Source of the DNA: Oribacterium sp. UBA3737
Lineage (GTDB): Bacteria; Bacillota_A; Clostridia; Lachnospirales; Lachnospiraceae
Assembly: GCA_002371295.1 (NCBI GenBank)
Contig: DFGZ01000256.1
Coordinates: 1 to 8,823 of the forward strand
DNA length: 8,823 nucleotides
Reading direction: 5' to 3'
Positions 1 to 6,731 of this stretch are shown here, piece by piece (position 1 is the first letter of the stretch; each line of letters begins with the position of its first letter). The notes beneath the pieces are model-generated. The model did not search any database. It was given only the letters and a program-made list of their open reading frames with translations, and was not told the origin of the DNA. The position numbers and the translations under genes are program-made.

Positions 1-1319
<1,319 letters not shown>

Positions 1320-1357
1320 TTACATGCCATTCTTTTATAGAAAAGTGACACTATCTC

Positions 1358-1413
1358 CTTGGTCTCTCTTTGTACTTGACCAAGTGCAATTATATCACTG
1401 CAATTTCTTGGTC
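1358..1413. repeat. three CTTGGTC heptamers (two direct, one inverted) around the eno promoter
   Basis: CTTGGTC occurs on the plus strand at 1358-1364 and 1407-1413, and its exact reverse complement GACCAAG at 1378-1384. The outer copy at 1407-1413 touches the eno -35, and the inverted copy at 1378-1384 covers the predicted transcription start, so the pair brackets the -10. The copies at 1358 and 1378 would also pair in the eno transcript as a 7-bp stem with a 13-base loop at the 5' end of the leader. They could be operators, an mRNA-stabilising 5' hairpin, or both. The copies are seen; the function is inferred. Confidence 0.5.
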
Positions 1414-1417
1414 GCAA
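1389..1417 (-). promoter_or_regulatory. extended -10 promoter for eno
   Basis: On the minus strand, TTGCGA (1412-1417) is followed by a 17-base spacer and a perfect TATAAT (1389-1394), preceded by TGA so that it reads as an extended -10 (TGnTATAAT). Transcription would start near 1382, giving a leader of about 125 bases before the eno ATG. The match to a sigma-A promoter is seen directly; its activity is inferred. Three CTTGGTC/GACCAAG copies surround it. Confidence 0.75.
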
Positions 1418-1487
1418 CCGAATCATAGGCTGAATATATGAATTTAACAGGCATTTCATATAACATTTTGACTATAATCGGACCTTT

Positions 1488-1519
1488 TTTTGCGTTAAAT
1501 CTGTCATTATTTCGCAAAA
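1488..1519. repeat. TTTTGCG / CGCAAAA inverted repeat upstream of the recombinase
   Basis: TTTTGCG (1488-1494) and CGCAAAA (1513-1519) are exact inverted copies with an 18-base spacer; the bases just inside are AT-rich on both sides. The element ends 9 bases before the -10 of the rightward promoter and so covers its -35 region. It could be an operator for that promoter or a binding site for the recombinase. The inner spacing does not fit the classic 11-6-11 dif layout, so the dif reading is weak. Confidence 0.4.
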
Positions 1520-1525
1520 CCTTTC

Positions 1526-1534
1526 TGCTATAAT
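1526..1534 (+). promoter_or_regulatory. extended -10 promoter for the recombinase gene
   Basis: TGCTATAAT at 1526-1534 is a perfect extended -10. No good -35 lies 16-18 bases upstream, so recognition would depend on the extended element. Start of transcription would be near 1541, about 97 bases before the ATG. A second TATAAT at 1473-1478 lacks both a -35 and the TG element and is less likely. Confidence 0.5.
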
Positions 1535-1637
1535 AGTGTCCATGAGGCAAATATCCCAAAACTCCCTCTTCTAAAACCGTATTTAGACCTTCCCTGTTGT
1601 GAGAATGTCTAAAAATTAACAATTTTCAGGAGAATCC

Positions 1638-2711
1638 ATGGCTTTAAAATATCACGAACAGGTTGACAGAGATAATACACTTAAGCTCAGAGAACAGCTT
1701 TCTGAACTTCCCGCCTGCTGCACAACTTTTTTCAGAGGCATTGAACCCAGAACCTCTTCCAGGACACGCATCGCCTACGCCTATGATCTGAAGGTTTTCT
1801 TCCAGTTTCTTATAGATCAGAATCCTCTTTTCAGGGAACGAAGCACAAGGGACTTCTCTCTCGATGATATAGACAGGCTTAGTGTCCTTGACCTTGAAGA
1901 CTATATGGAGTATCTGAAGTACCGTAAGCGCACGACTAAGGACTCAAAAGGCAACGAGCTTATCACCGATGTGGTAAACAGCCGTACTGCCATAAAGCGC
2001 AAGATAGCTTCTCTCCGCACCTTTTACAATTACTTCTATAGAAATCAGCTCATAAAGAATAACCCGGCAGCCATGATACAGATGCCGAAGCTTAAGGATA
2101 AGGAAATCATCCGACTGGATACAAATGAAGTGGCGGATTTTCTTGATGAGGTAGAGACCGGAGAAGGACTCACAGAAAGACAGCAAATATTCCATAATAA
2201 AACAGAATTAAGAGACAGTGCCATGATGACACTGATGCTCGGAACAGGCATCCGAGTTTCGGAATGTGTCGGGCTCAACATAAACGACGTCGATTTCAAC
2301 AATGACGGAATACACATACACAGAAAGGGCGGAAAGGAAGTGACCATTTACTTCGGAGACGAGGTAGAGAGCATCCTTATGGCCTATATGGAATACAGAA
2401 AGCTCCAGATCGCGGAGCCGGGCTCTGAGGATGCACTGTTCCTTTCTCTCAGGAACCAGCGCATCTCCGTCCGCTCGGTAGAATATATGGTAAAAAAATA
2501 TGCAAAGACTGTGACTCCTCTTAAGCACATCACACCACATAAGCTCAGAAGTACCTATGGCACCAATCTCTACAAAGAGACCGGTGATATCTATCTTGTG
2601 GCTGATGTTCTGGGGCACAACGACGTAAATACAACCAAGAAGCACTATGCCGCTCTTGAGGATGAGCGCCGCAGAAGCGCCAGAAATAAAGTGCGTTTAA
2701 GAGAGGATTGA
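1638..2711 (+). CDS. tyrosine recombinase, Xer type (XerS-like)
   Basis: A site-specific DNA recombinase of 357 residues, expected to cleave and rejoin DNA through a covalent phosphotyrosine link. The N-terminal SAM-like DNA-binding domain covers about residues 25-145. The catalytic domain follows with the full set of residues: R206 in GTGIRVSE, K230 in RKGGK, H301 and R304 in TPHKLRST, H327 in LGHND and the nucleophile Y337 in KKHYA. The length exceeds the roughly 300 residues of XerC/XerD and is close to the single-protein XerS recombinases of streptococci, which resolve chromosome dimers. The ELRD-to-GTGIRVSE stretch and the ITPHKLR stretch also look XerS-like to me. AGGAG (1628-1632) lies 5 bases before the ATG. 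No second recombinase, excisionase or phage gene adjoins it, which favours a resident Xer role over a mobile-element integrase, but that remains inference. The stop codon lies in the loop of the terminator hairpin. Confidence 0.88.
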   Translation: MALKYHEQVDRDNTLKLREQLSELPACCTTFFRGIEPRTSSRTRIAYAYDLKVFFQFLIDQNPLFRERSTRDFSLDDIDRLSVLDLEDYMEYLKYRKRTTKDSKGNELITDVVNSRTAIKRKIASLRTFYNYFYRNQLIKNNPAAMIQMPKLKDKEIIRLDTNEVADFLDEVETGEGLTERQQIFHNKTELRDSAMMTLMLGTGIRVSECVGLNINDVDFNNDGIHIHRKGGKEVTIYFGDEVESILMAYMEYRKLQIAEPGSEDALFLSLRNQRISVRSVEYMVKKYAKTVTPLKHITPHKLRSTYGTNLYKETGDIYLVADVLGHNDVNTTKKHYAALEDERRRSARNKVRLRED

Positions 2712-2723
2712 TCCTCTCTTAAA
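2696..2723. terminator. bidirectional intrinsic terminator with a perfect 12-bp stem
   Basis: TTTAAGAGAGGA (2696-2707) and TCCTCTCTTAAA (2712-2723) pair perfectly around the loop TTGA. The A and T ends give a short U-run on either strand. It lies exactly between the convergent recombinase and GGDEF genes, so it can end both. The recombinase stop TGA (2709-2711) is in the loop. Confidence 0.75.
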
Positions 2724-2728
2724 TACTG

Positions 2729-4168
2729 TCAGCGCTCTTTTATCCCTAATTTTTCATGCATGGCCTTCTTATGCTCATACATCCTCTGATCAGCTATATT
2801 TCTAAGCTCGTTAGGATTGTCACTGTCGTATGGTGCCATGGCAAAACCTGCACTGGCACTTATACTTATGCTGTATTCATCAGTTTCCAGAATAGGCTTT
2901 TCAAAGGCTTCGCCGATCCTTTCCAGTATTCTTTCATACTCAGACTTCGGAATATCTTCATCCACAAGAATGGCGAACTCGTCTCCGCCCAGTCTGTATA
3001 CCTCAAAATCAGATACTGATGCAAGTCTTATTGCGGTTTCCTGAAGCACCTCATTACCCACATGATGGCCGTAGTTATCATTGGCATACTTAAACAGATT
3101 GAGATCCACATAAAACAGGCCGTAATAATCCTTTACGTGTGAAAGTATCCTCAGCTTCTCTCCGAACACACGGCGGTTCTTAAGGCCCGTAAGCTCATCG
3201 TGATTGCCTCTGTAATCCAGGAACTCCACCAGCGTCTGGTTCCTGATCCTGAAGCCGATGAAATACGAAATGCTCTGTATAAGTCTCAGGGTATCTATCT
3301 CTTCACTGACCTCATAGTTATCAGCGCAGAGGAAGCCCAGAAGTCTGTGCCTGTTGTCATAAAAAGGTGCCCAGACAAATCTCTCAACCCCCAGCTCTGT
3401 TAAAAGGCGGTACCCTTCAGGCTCCCTCTCCTTCAGGATCCCGACATCATCAATCCTGATGATACCATCTTCATTAAGATAATTTTGCCAGTTTGCAAGA
3501 TACTGTTCATAGCTGAGCCCTGACAGAACATCCATACGCCGGTCACCCTCATCGGCACACCATCTAAATAAAGATCTGAAGGTCACCCTGTCTGTGATAA
3601 GAATGTCCATACTGCTGGGATGAATGACCTGACCGATCTCCTTAAGAACCTTGTTCATAATATTCTTATACTCATCCTCACTGCTGAGAAGTCTGGTTAT
3701 ACGCACTATGGCATCATCTGTGGTTGAATTTCGTCTGAGCAGCTCCTTTTCCAGATGGCTGTCATCGATGAAAGTGCACACAACGATAAAGCATCCTTCA
3801 ATATTGGTAGGAGCTATGGTGAACTCCATCCAGTGCCCCAGGAATTTGCTGTAGGTTGTATGGTGACTTTCCTCTCCGCAAAATGCCGCCCTGTATCCGA
3901 AGTCCAGAAGCTCCGGGATATCTTCCTTAAATGTCTCTGTGACCAGTCTTCCAACGATCTCATCCTTCGAACGGCCAAGTCCTCTTGAAAAACGCTCATT
4001 GGCATATAGATACTTGGCGTTCTCCGCTCCGGTGCCGTCCTCATTCAATATGGTCTGGAAAACCGCATAAGCAACCGGAAGGCTCTTTTGCAGTTCAGAC
4101 ATCTTATCAAAAAGCAGGAATGCGTTTTTTATTAATGATCCATCAGATTCTATCCTTTGATTCGACAT
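2729..4168 (-). CDS. PAS-GAF-GGDEF protein, probable diguanylate cyclase
   Basis: A 479-residue cytosolic signalling protein; no membrane segment or signal peptide is visible. A PAS-like sensor spans about residues 28-140, a GAF-like domain about 150-312 and a GGDEF domain about 320-476. The GGDEF domain would make cyclic di-GMP from two GTP. The domain opens with HDELTGLKNRR (323-333), has the metal-binding D355 in FYVDLNLFK, N363 in NDNYGHH and an intact GGDEF at 394-398. Two departures are notable. The guanine-binding aspartate of the usual GH..GD is N372 (GNEVL), and the inhibitory RxxD site is absent before GGDEF. Cyclase activity without product inhibition, or altered nucleotide binding, are both possible. 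The PAS and GAF calls are from overall pattern and are less sure than GGDEF; the ligand is unknown. AGGAAAGG lies about 10 bases before the ATG. Confidence 0.9.
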   Translation of the reverse strand: MSNQRIESDGSLIKNAFLLFDKMSELQKSLPVAYAVFQTILNEDGTGAENAKYLYANERFSRGLGRSKDEIVGRLVTETFKEDIPELLDFGYRAAFCGEESHHTTYSKFLGHWMEFTIAPTNIEGCFIVVCTFIDDSHLEKELLRRNSTTDDAIVRITRLLSSEDEYKNIMNKVLKEIGQVIHPSSMDILITDRVTFRSLFRWCADEGDRRMDVLSGLSYEQYLANWQNYLNEDGIIRIDDVGILKEREPEGYRLLTELGVERFVWAPFYDNRHRLLGFLCADNYEVSEEIDTLRLIQSISYFIGFRIRNQTLVEFLDYRGNHDELTGLKNRRVFGEKLRILSHVKDYYGLFYVDLNLFKYANDNYGHHVGNEVLQETAIRLASVSDFEVYRLGGDEFAILVDEDIPKSEYERILERIGEAFEKPILETDEYSISISASAGFAMAPYDSDNPNELRNIADQRMYEHKKAMHEKLGIKER

Positions 4169-4226
4169 ATATGATAAGCCTTTCCTAACGAACTTAAATC
4201 AAACTTCTCTATATTTTACATCGGTC

Positions 4227-4254
4227 AAAATAATAAAATCCATAACATTGTCAA
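4227..4254 (-). promoter_or_regulatory. candidate promoter for the GGDEF gene
   Basis: On the minus strand a perfect TTGACA (4249-4254) is followed after 16 bases by TATTTT (4227-4232), which matches the -10 consensus at four of six positions. Transcription would start near 4220, about 50 bases before the GGDEF-gene ATG. The -35 lies inside an inverted repeat. Confidence 0.45.
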
Positions 4255-4264
4255 GTCAATGTTA
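4243..4264. repeat. 22-bp inverted repeat over the -35 of the GGDEF gene
   Basis: TAACATTG (4243-4250) and CAATGTTA (4257-4264) are perfect 8-base arms around TCAAGT. The element overlaps the TTGACA of the GGDEF-gene promoter, so an operator is plausible. It also lies just downstream of the HTH gene and is followed on the minus strand by a T-rich run, so a weak AT-rich terminator for that gene is the alternative. Confidence 0.45.
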
Positions 4265-4280
4265 ATTAAAATCTAAGCTC

Positions 4281-4709
4281 TTAAAACATCTTCATATTGT
4301 CGGCATTCCACTTGCCCGCCTTTTTCAATGCTGTCTTCCGGCTGTAAAGGGTTCTGACCGAAACGCCTGCGAACTCGGCAGTCTCCTTTGTATTATGCTC
4401 CGAAGAATACTTAAACACCTCACTGACCGTCACCTTTGTTTCCTTCTTTTTGAACCATCCGGCCCCTCGGGTCCTATGATGCTCATGTATCCCCACTTCA
4501 ACATTGATAAAGCTGTCCTTATGCTTTCCTGTCCTTTTTTCGAGACTGCTTTCAAGAAAATGAACGTATATTCCGCAGGCCTCCAGTTTCTCCGAAAGAA
4601 GAGCAATGTCTCTCTTAAGATCCTCTGTGGTTTCACCCTCCGCCGGTGCCATTTTAAATCTGTGATACAGAATATCATATCCAAAAGAATCCTTTGCCTT
4701 CTCAATCAT
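4281..4709 (-). CDS. unknown 142-residue protein with C-terminal helix-turn-helix
   Basis: I do not recognise a named family. The last 45 or so residues look like a helix-turn-helix: VSEVFKYSSEHNTKETAEFA, then GVSVRTLYSRKTALKKAG, the pattern of small HTH domains in transposases, resolvases and regulators. The first part (about residues 10-60) reads GYDILYHRF, then DLKRDIALLSEKLEACGIYV, which recalls the D-L-L-Y and helix E region of serine recombinases. The N-terminal part with the catalytic serine is absent, so a recombinase remnant turned regulator is possible but unproven. The middle (61-95) is basic and polar. GAGGGGG lies 8 bases before the ATG at 4709. Upstream in frame there is no other ATG before the stop at 4758-4760, so it is not simply a misplaced start. 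It lies between the rsfS terminator and the GGDEF gene; DNA binding is inferred. Confidence 0.7.
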   Translation of the reverse strand: MIEKAKDSFGYDILYHRFKMAPAEGETTEDLKRDIALLSEKLEACGIYVHFLESSLEKRTGKHKDSFINVEVGIHEHHRTRGAGWFKKKETKVTVSEVFKYSSEHNTKETAEFAGVSVRTLYSRKTALKKAGKWNADNMKMF

Positions 4710-4756
4710 ATACTCTGCCCCCTCATTTTCGGCATTTTTTAAATGTTGCCGAGTAA

Positions 4757-4762
4757 ATTATA
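4757..4762 (-). promoter_or_regulatory. candidate -10 box for the HTH gene
   Basis: A perfect TATAAT on the minus strand (4757-4762) sits about 48 bases before the HTH-gene ATG. It begins two bases after the U-run of the rsfS terminator. No good -35 lies 17 bases upstream; the region that would hold it is inside the terminator stem. Only the -10 is supported. Confidence 0.35.
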
Positions 4763-4763
4763 C

Positions 4764-4803
4764 AAAAAATGTCTCCCGAATGGAAGCTGTCCATACGAGA
4801 GAC
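4764..4803 (-). terminator. intrinsic terminator of the obg-rsfS operon
   Basis: On the minus strand an outer stem GTCTCTCG / CGGGAGAC (4796-4803 with 4771-4778, one G-U pair) is followed by an inner stem ATGGA / TCCAT (4790-4794 with 4780-4784) and a five-base loop. A run of six T (4764-4769) follows. It lies 11 bases after the rsfS stop and is a clear rho-independent terminator. Confidence 0.9.
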
Positions 4804-4813
4804 ACTATGAATT

Positions 4814-5173
4814 TTACAGCTCGTTTATATCAACGATCTTCTTTCCGTCTGACCATATACGTTCAAGATCATAGAAGAGACGCTGCTCCTTATCAAACAC
4901 ATGAACGATGATATCATTGTAATCAAGAAGTATCCAGCCGCTGTTTAGAACACCTTCCTTGCGACGGAGATCTATATTAAGCTCAGCCATCTTATCCTCT
5001 ACCGCATCACTCAGTGCATCCACCTGTCTCAGGTTATCAGCAGTGGCTATCACAAAATAATCCGCAATGACCGATACCTCGGATATGTCGATAACTGTGA
5101 TATCGTATCCTTTTTTATCAGAAATAGCATTGTAAGCTGCCTTGACCATTTCTCTTGATGTTTCACTAGCCAT
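4814..5173 (-). CDS. rsfS: ribosomal silencing factor RsfS (Iojap/YbeB family)
   Basis: RsfS binds protein uL14 on the large ribosomal subunit and blocks joining of the subunits when nutrients are short. The 119-residue length is typical of the family. Family motifs are ADYFVIATADNLRQVDAL (37-54), matching the usual ADYFVIATG..RQV pattern, RRKEG (70-74) and GWILLDYNDIIVHVF (79-93) followed by RLFYDLERIW (98-107). AAAGGAG (5184-5190) lies 10 bases before the ATG. It is the last gene of the operon, 49 bases after yqeK, and is closed by the terminator at 4764-4803. Placement after yqeK is the standard order in Firmicutes. Identification is firm. Confidence 0.96.
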   Translation of the reverse strand: MASETSREMVKAAYNAISDKKGYDITVIDISEVSVIADYFVIATADNLRQVDALSDAVEDKMAELNIDLRRKEGVLNSGWILLDYNDIIVHVFDKEQRLFYDLERIWSDGKKIVDINEL

Positions 5174-5222
5174 TAAAAGTTTACTCCTTTACTGCCATAA
5201 ATACTTTCTCATATCCTATATC

Positions 5223-5867
5223 TTACTTTATCGGTAAACCGCGCTTTTTCATAAGCTCTTTATAATAATTATATGTATCATAGGAATCCTTACAGATAAA
5301 TCCGCCAGATTCTTCAAGATAGCTTATGGTATCCTCGTTTATCTCATAGACCGCTCTGTCCAGGTCCAAAAAAGCCAGTTTCCTTATTTCCGGAAGTCTC
5401 GCCGCCTTGTATCTTCTGGCCTCGATATAATCTGCCACAAAAACTATGGCTTCCAGAGTGCTCATCTCAGGTCTTCCGAGGGTATGATAGTAAATAGCCG
5501 ACAGGATCTCCCTATCTTCGATTCCAAAGCCTCTGCGGGCGTACTCTGCGCCGTAAACCGAATGAATCACCTGAGGAGCCTTAAGCATATCCTCCGTAAG
5601 CTCCACGCCTTCTTTTCCGCAAAGCTTTATAAGCTCCTGATTGGAAAACTGTTTTGCGCAATCATGCAAAAGCCCTGCCACCTCTGCCTGATAAAGATCA
5701 ACACCGTATTTCATGGCGAGACATATTGAGGTAAAGCTCACGCTCAGAGAATGTTCATACCTGTCGGGCTTCAATATTTTCTTCAGTTTCTTTCTGTATT
5801 CAAGGATTTCCGAAAGATCAGGCTTCTCACCGTCACTCTTTTTAGTGACATTCTTATCTGATGCCAT
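5223..5867 (-). CDS. yqeK: YqeK-family HD-domain hydrolase (symmetrical Ap4A hydrolase)
   Basis: YqeK proteins hydrolyse diadenosine tetraphosphate symmetrically to two ADP, using a metal-dependent HD domain. Counting from the ATG at 5867 (214 residues), the expected metal ligands are H39 in RYEHSLSV, H68 and D69 in LLHDCAK, H102 in IHSVYGAEYA, H128 in YYHTLGR and D146 in VFVADYIE. The start needs comment. The frame opens four codons earlier at a TTG (5879), but that TTG is immediately followed by GGAGG (5873-5877), which lies 5 bases before the ATG at 5867. I therefore take the ATG as the true start, with the TTG at the edge of its ribosome binding site. The gene follows nadD after about 86 bases and precedes rsfS, the conserved Firmicutes arrangement. 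The reaction is assigned by family. Confidence 0.94.
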   Translation of the reverse strand: MASDKNVTKKSDGEKPDLSEILEYRKKLKKILKPDRYEHSLSVSFTSICLAMKYGVDLYQAEVAGLLHDCAKQFSNQELIKLCGKEGVELTEDMLKAPQVIHSVYGAEYARRGFGIEDREILSAIYYHTLGRPEMSTLEAIVFVADYIEARRYKAARLPEIRKLAFLDLDRAVYEINEDTISYLEESGGFICKDSYDTYNYYKELMKKRGLPIK

Positions 5868-5877
5868 ATAAGCCTCC
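5868..5877 (-). promoter_or_regulatory. ribosome binding site that fixes the yqeK start
   Basis: GGAGG (5873-5877) with a 5-base spacer to the ATG at 5867. It overlaps what would be codons 1-3 of the longer TTG-initiated form, which makes the longer form unlikely. Confidence 0.85.
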
Positions 5878-5953
5878 AAAATGCCCGGTCACAGCCGTCA
5901 TACGAAATCACGGCAGAGAACGGCATTGAATTTGTCAATTATCTAAGCATACA

Positions 5954-6610
5954 TCATTTATACAGCCCTTTATCCTTTATATAAAGAGCCACCTCCCGGG
6001 GCACAAGTCCCGAAATATCCTCACCCTTTGCCGCCATTTCTCTTATCATGGTGCTGGAAATATCCGACTCTTCAAAGTCAAGGACACTGACATCGGCCCC
6101 GAAACGTTCCTGAAGATATCTTACCTGATCCATAAAGCTCCGCTGCCTCCCGGGATATTCCCGCTCAGCAACCACCAGAGTGGCAATCTTCATGATGATC
6201 TCCGGATGCCACCATGTATCTATCTGATACATGGAATCGGACCCTATAATAAAATAAAAATGAATATCCGGATAAAGCTCATTAAGTTTCCCCAGAGTCT
6301 CCGCCGTATATGTTTCGCCATCTCTCAAAAGCTCAAAATCGGACATCCGAAAACCCTCACGGCCTGAGACCGCAAGGGTAGTCATCTCCGCCCTTAACCT
6401 TGAGGGAGTTACATTCTTCTTTTTCTTAAAATAAGGATCCTTGGCAGGCATGAACCACACCTCGTCAAGAGATAACTGTATCCTGGCACATTCCCCAAGA
6501 GCAAGATGGGCATTATGAATGGGATCAAAGGTCCCACCCATTATACCCACTTTTTTTTCTGGAAAATCCTTATGAGAACGCTGAACTTTATCCATCCCGG
6601 CACTACTCAT
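5954..6610 (-). CDS. nadD: nicotinate-nucleotide adenylyltransferase
   Basis: NadD transfers AMP from ATP to nicotinate mononucleotide, giving deamido-NAD, in cytosolic NAD biosynthesis. From the ATG at 6610 the protein has 218 residues, somewhat longer than many NadD because of about 20 extra residues before the first strand. The nucleotide-binding motif GGTFDPIHNAH is at 25-35. The substrate region FIIGSDSMYQIDTWWHPE follows the central strand, and the C-terminal SSTMIREMAAKGEDISGLVP with YIKDKGLY is diagnostic. The frame extends two codons upstream to a TTG at 6616, but AGAGGAG (6617-6623) abuts that TTG and lies 6 bases before the ATG, so the ATG is chosen. An ATG five codons further in (6595) lacks a ribosome binding site. 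The spacer to yhbY carries the 27-bp repeats. Identification is firm. Confidence 0.97.
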   Translation of the reverse strand: MSSAGMDKVQRSHKDFPEKKVGIMGGTFDPIHNAHLALGECARIQLSLDEVWFMPAKDPYFKKKKNVTPSRLRAEMTTLAVSGREGFRMSDFELLRDGETYTAETLGKLNELYPDIHFYFIIGSDSMYQIDTWWHPEIIMKIATLVVAEREYPGRQRSFMDQVRYLQERFGADVSVLDFEESDISSTMIREMAAKGEDISGLVPREVALYIKDKGLYK

Positions 6611-6623
6611 GAACAACTCCTCT
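6611..6623 (-). promoter_or_regulatory. ribosome binding site that fixes the nadD start
   Basis: AGAGGAG (6617-6623) is 6 bases from the ATG at 6610 but directly adjacent to the upstream TTG (6614-6616), which therefore cannot be used from this site. Confidence 0.8.
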
Positions 6624-6629
6624 GTAAGT

Positions 6630-6656
6630 CTGTGAATCCGCTCGAAAGCATATCAC
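6630..6656 (-). repeat. copy 1 of a 27-bp direct repeat in the yhbY-nadD spacer
   Basis: It matches copy 2 (6704-6731) except for one substitution and one base absent. On the minus strand it reads GTGA-TAT-GCT-TTCG-AGC-GGAT-TCAC, so GCT/AGC around a TTCG loop and outer GTGA/TCAC can pair. The copies lie 74 bases apart start to start. Confidence 0.85.
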
Positions 6657-6703
6657 ACACATCATGGTAATATCATCGAACTGTTCCGTTCCGTTTGATA
6701 AAC

Positions 6704-6731
6704 CTGTGAATCCGCTTGAAAAGCATATCAC
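6704..6731 (-). repeat. copy 2 of the direct repeat, overlapping the yhbY stop
   Basis: On the minus strand it reads GTGA-TAT-GCTT-TTC-AAGC-GGAT-TCAC. It contains the yhbY stop codon (6728-6730). The two differences from copy 1 fall in the loop and its closing pair, so the hairpin is kept. Origin could be a local duplication of the 3' end of yhbY or a dispersed small repeat family. Confidence 0.85.

Noticed and set aside
2208..2645. 145-codon open frame on the minus strand inside the recombinase gene
   Set aside because: It lies wholly opposite a recombinase with all catalytic motifs, has no recognisable product and no ribosome binding site; it is a shadow frame.
1638..4709. Integrated mobile element carrying the recombinase, GGDEF and HTH genes
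   Set aside because: No flanking direct repeats, tRNA attachment site, excisionase or phage-like genes are seen; the recombinase looks like a resident Xer protein.
4395..4742. 115-codon open frame on the plus strand opposite the HTH gene
   Set aside because: The minus-strand frame has a good ribosome binding site and an HTH pattern; the plus frame has a composition typical of antisense reading and no family match.
5933..5938. Perfect TTGACA on the minus strand between nadD and yqeK
   Set aside because: No -10-like hexamer lies 15-19 bases downstream, so a promoter for yqeK is not supported; the gene is read with the operon.
6630..6731. Possible CRISPR repeats
   Set aside because: Only two imperfect copies with one spacer, overlapping a gene end, and no cas genes; better explained as a local repeat.
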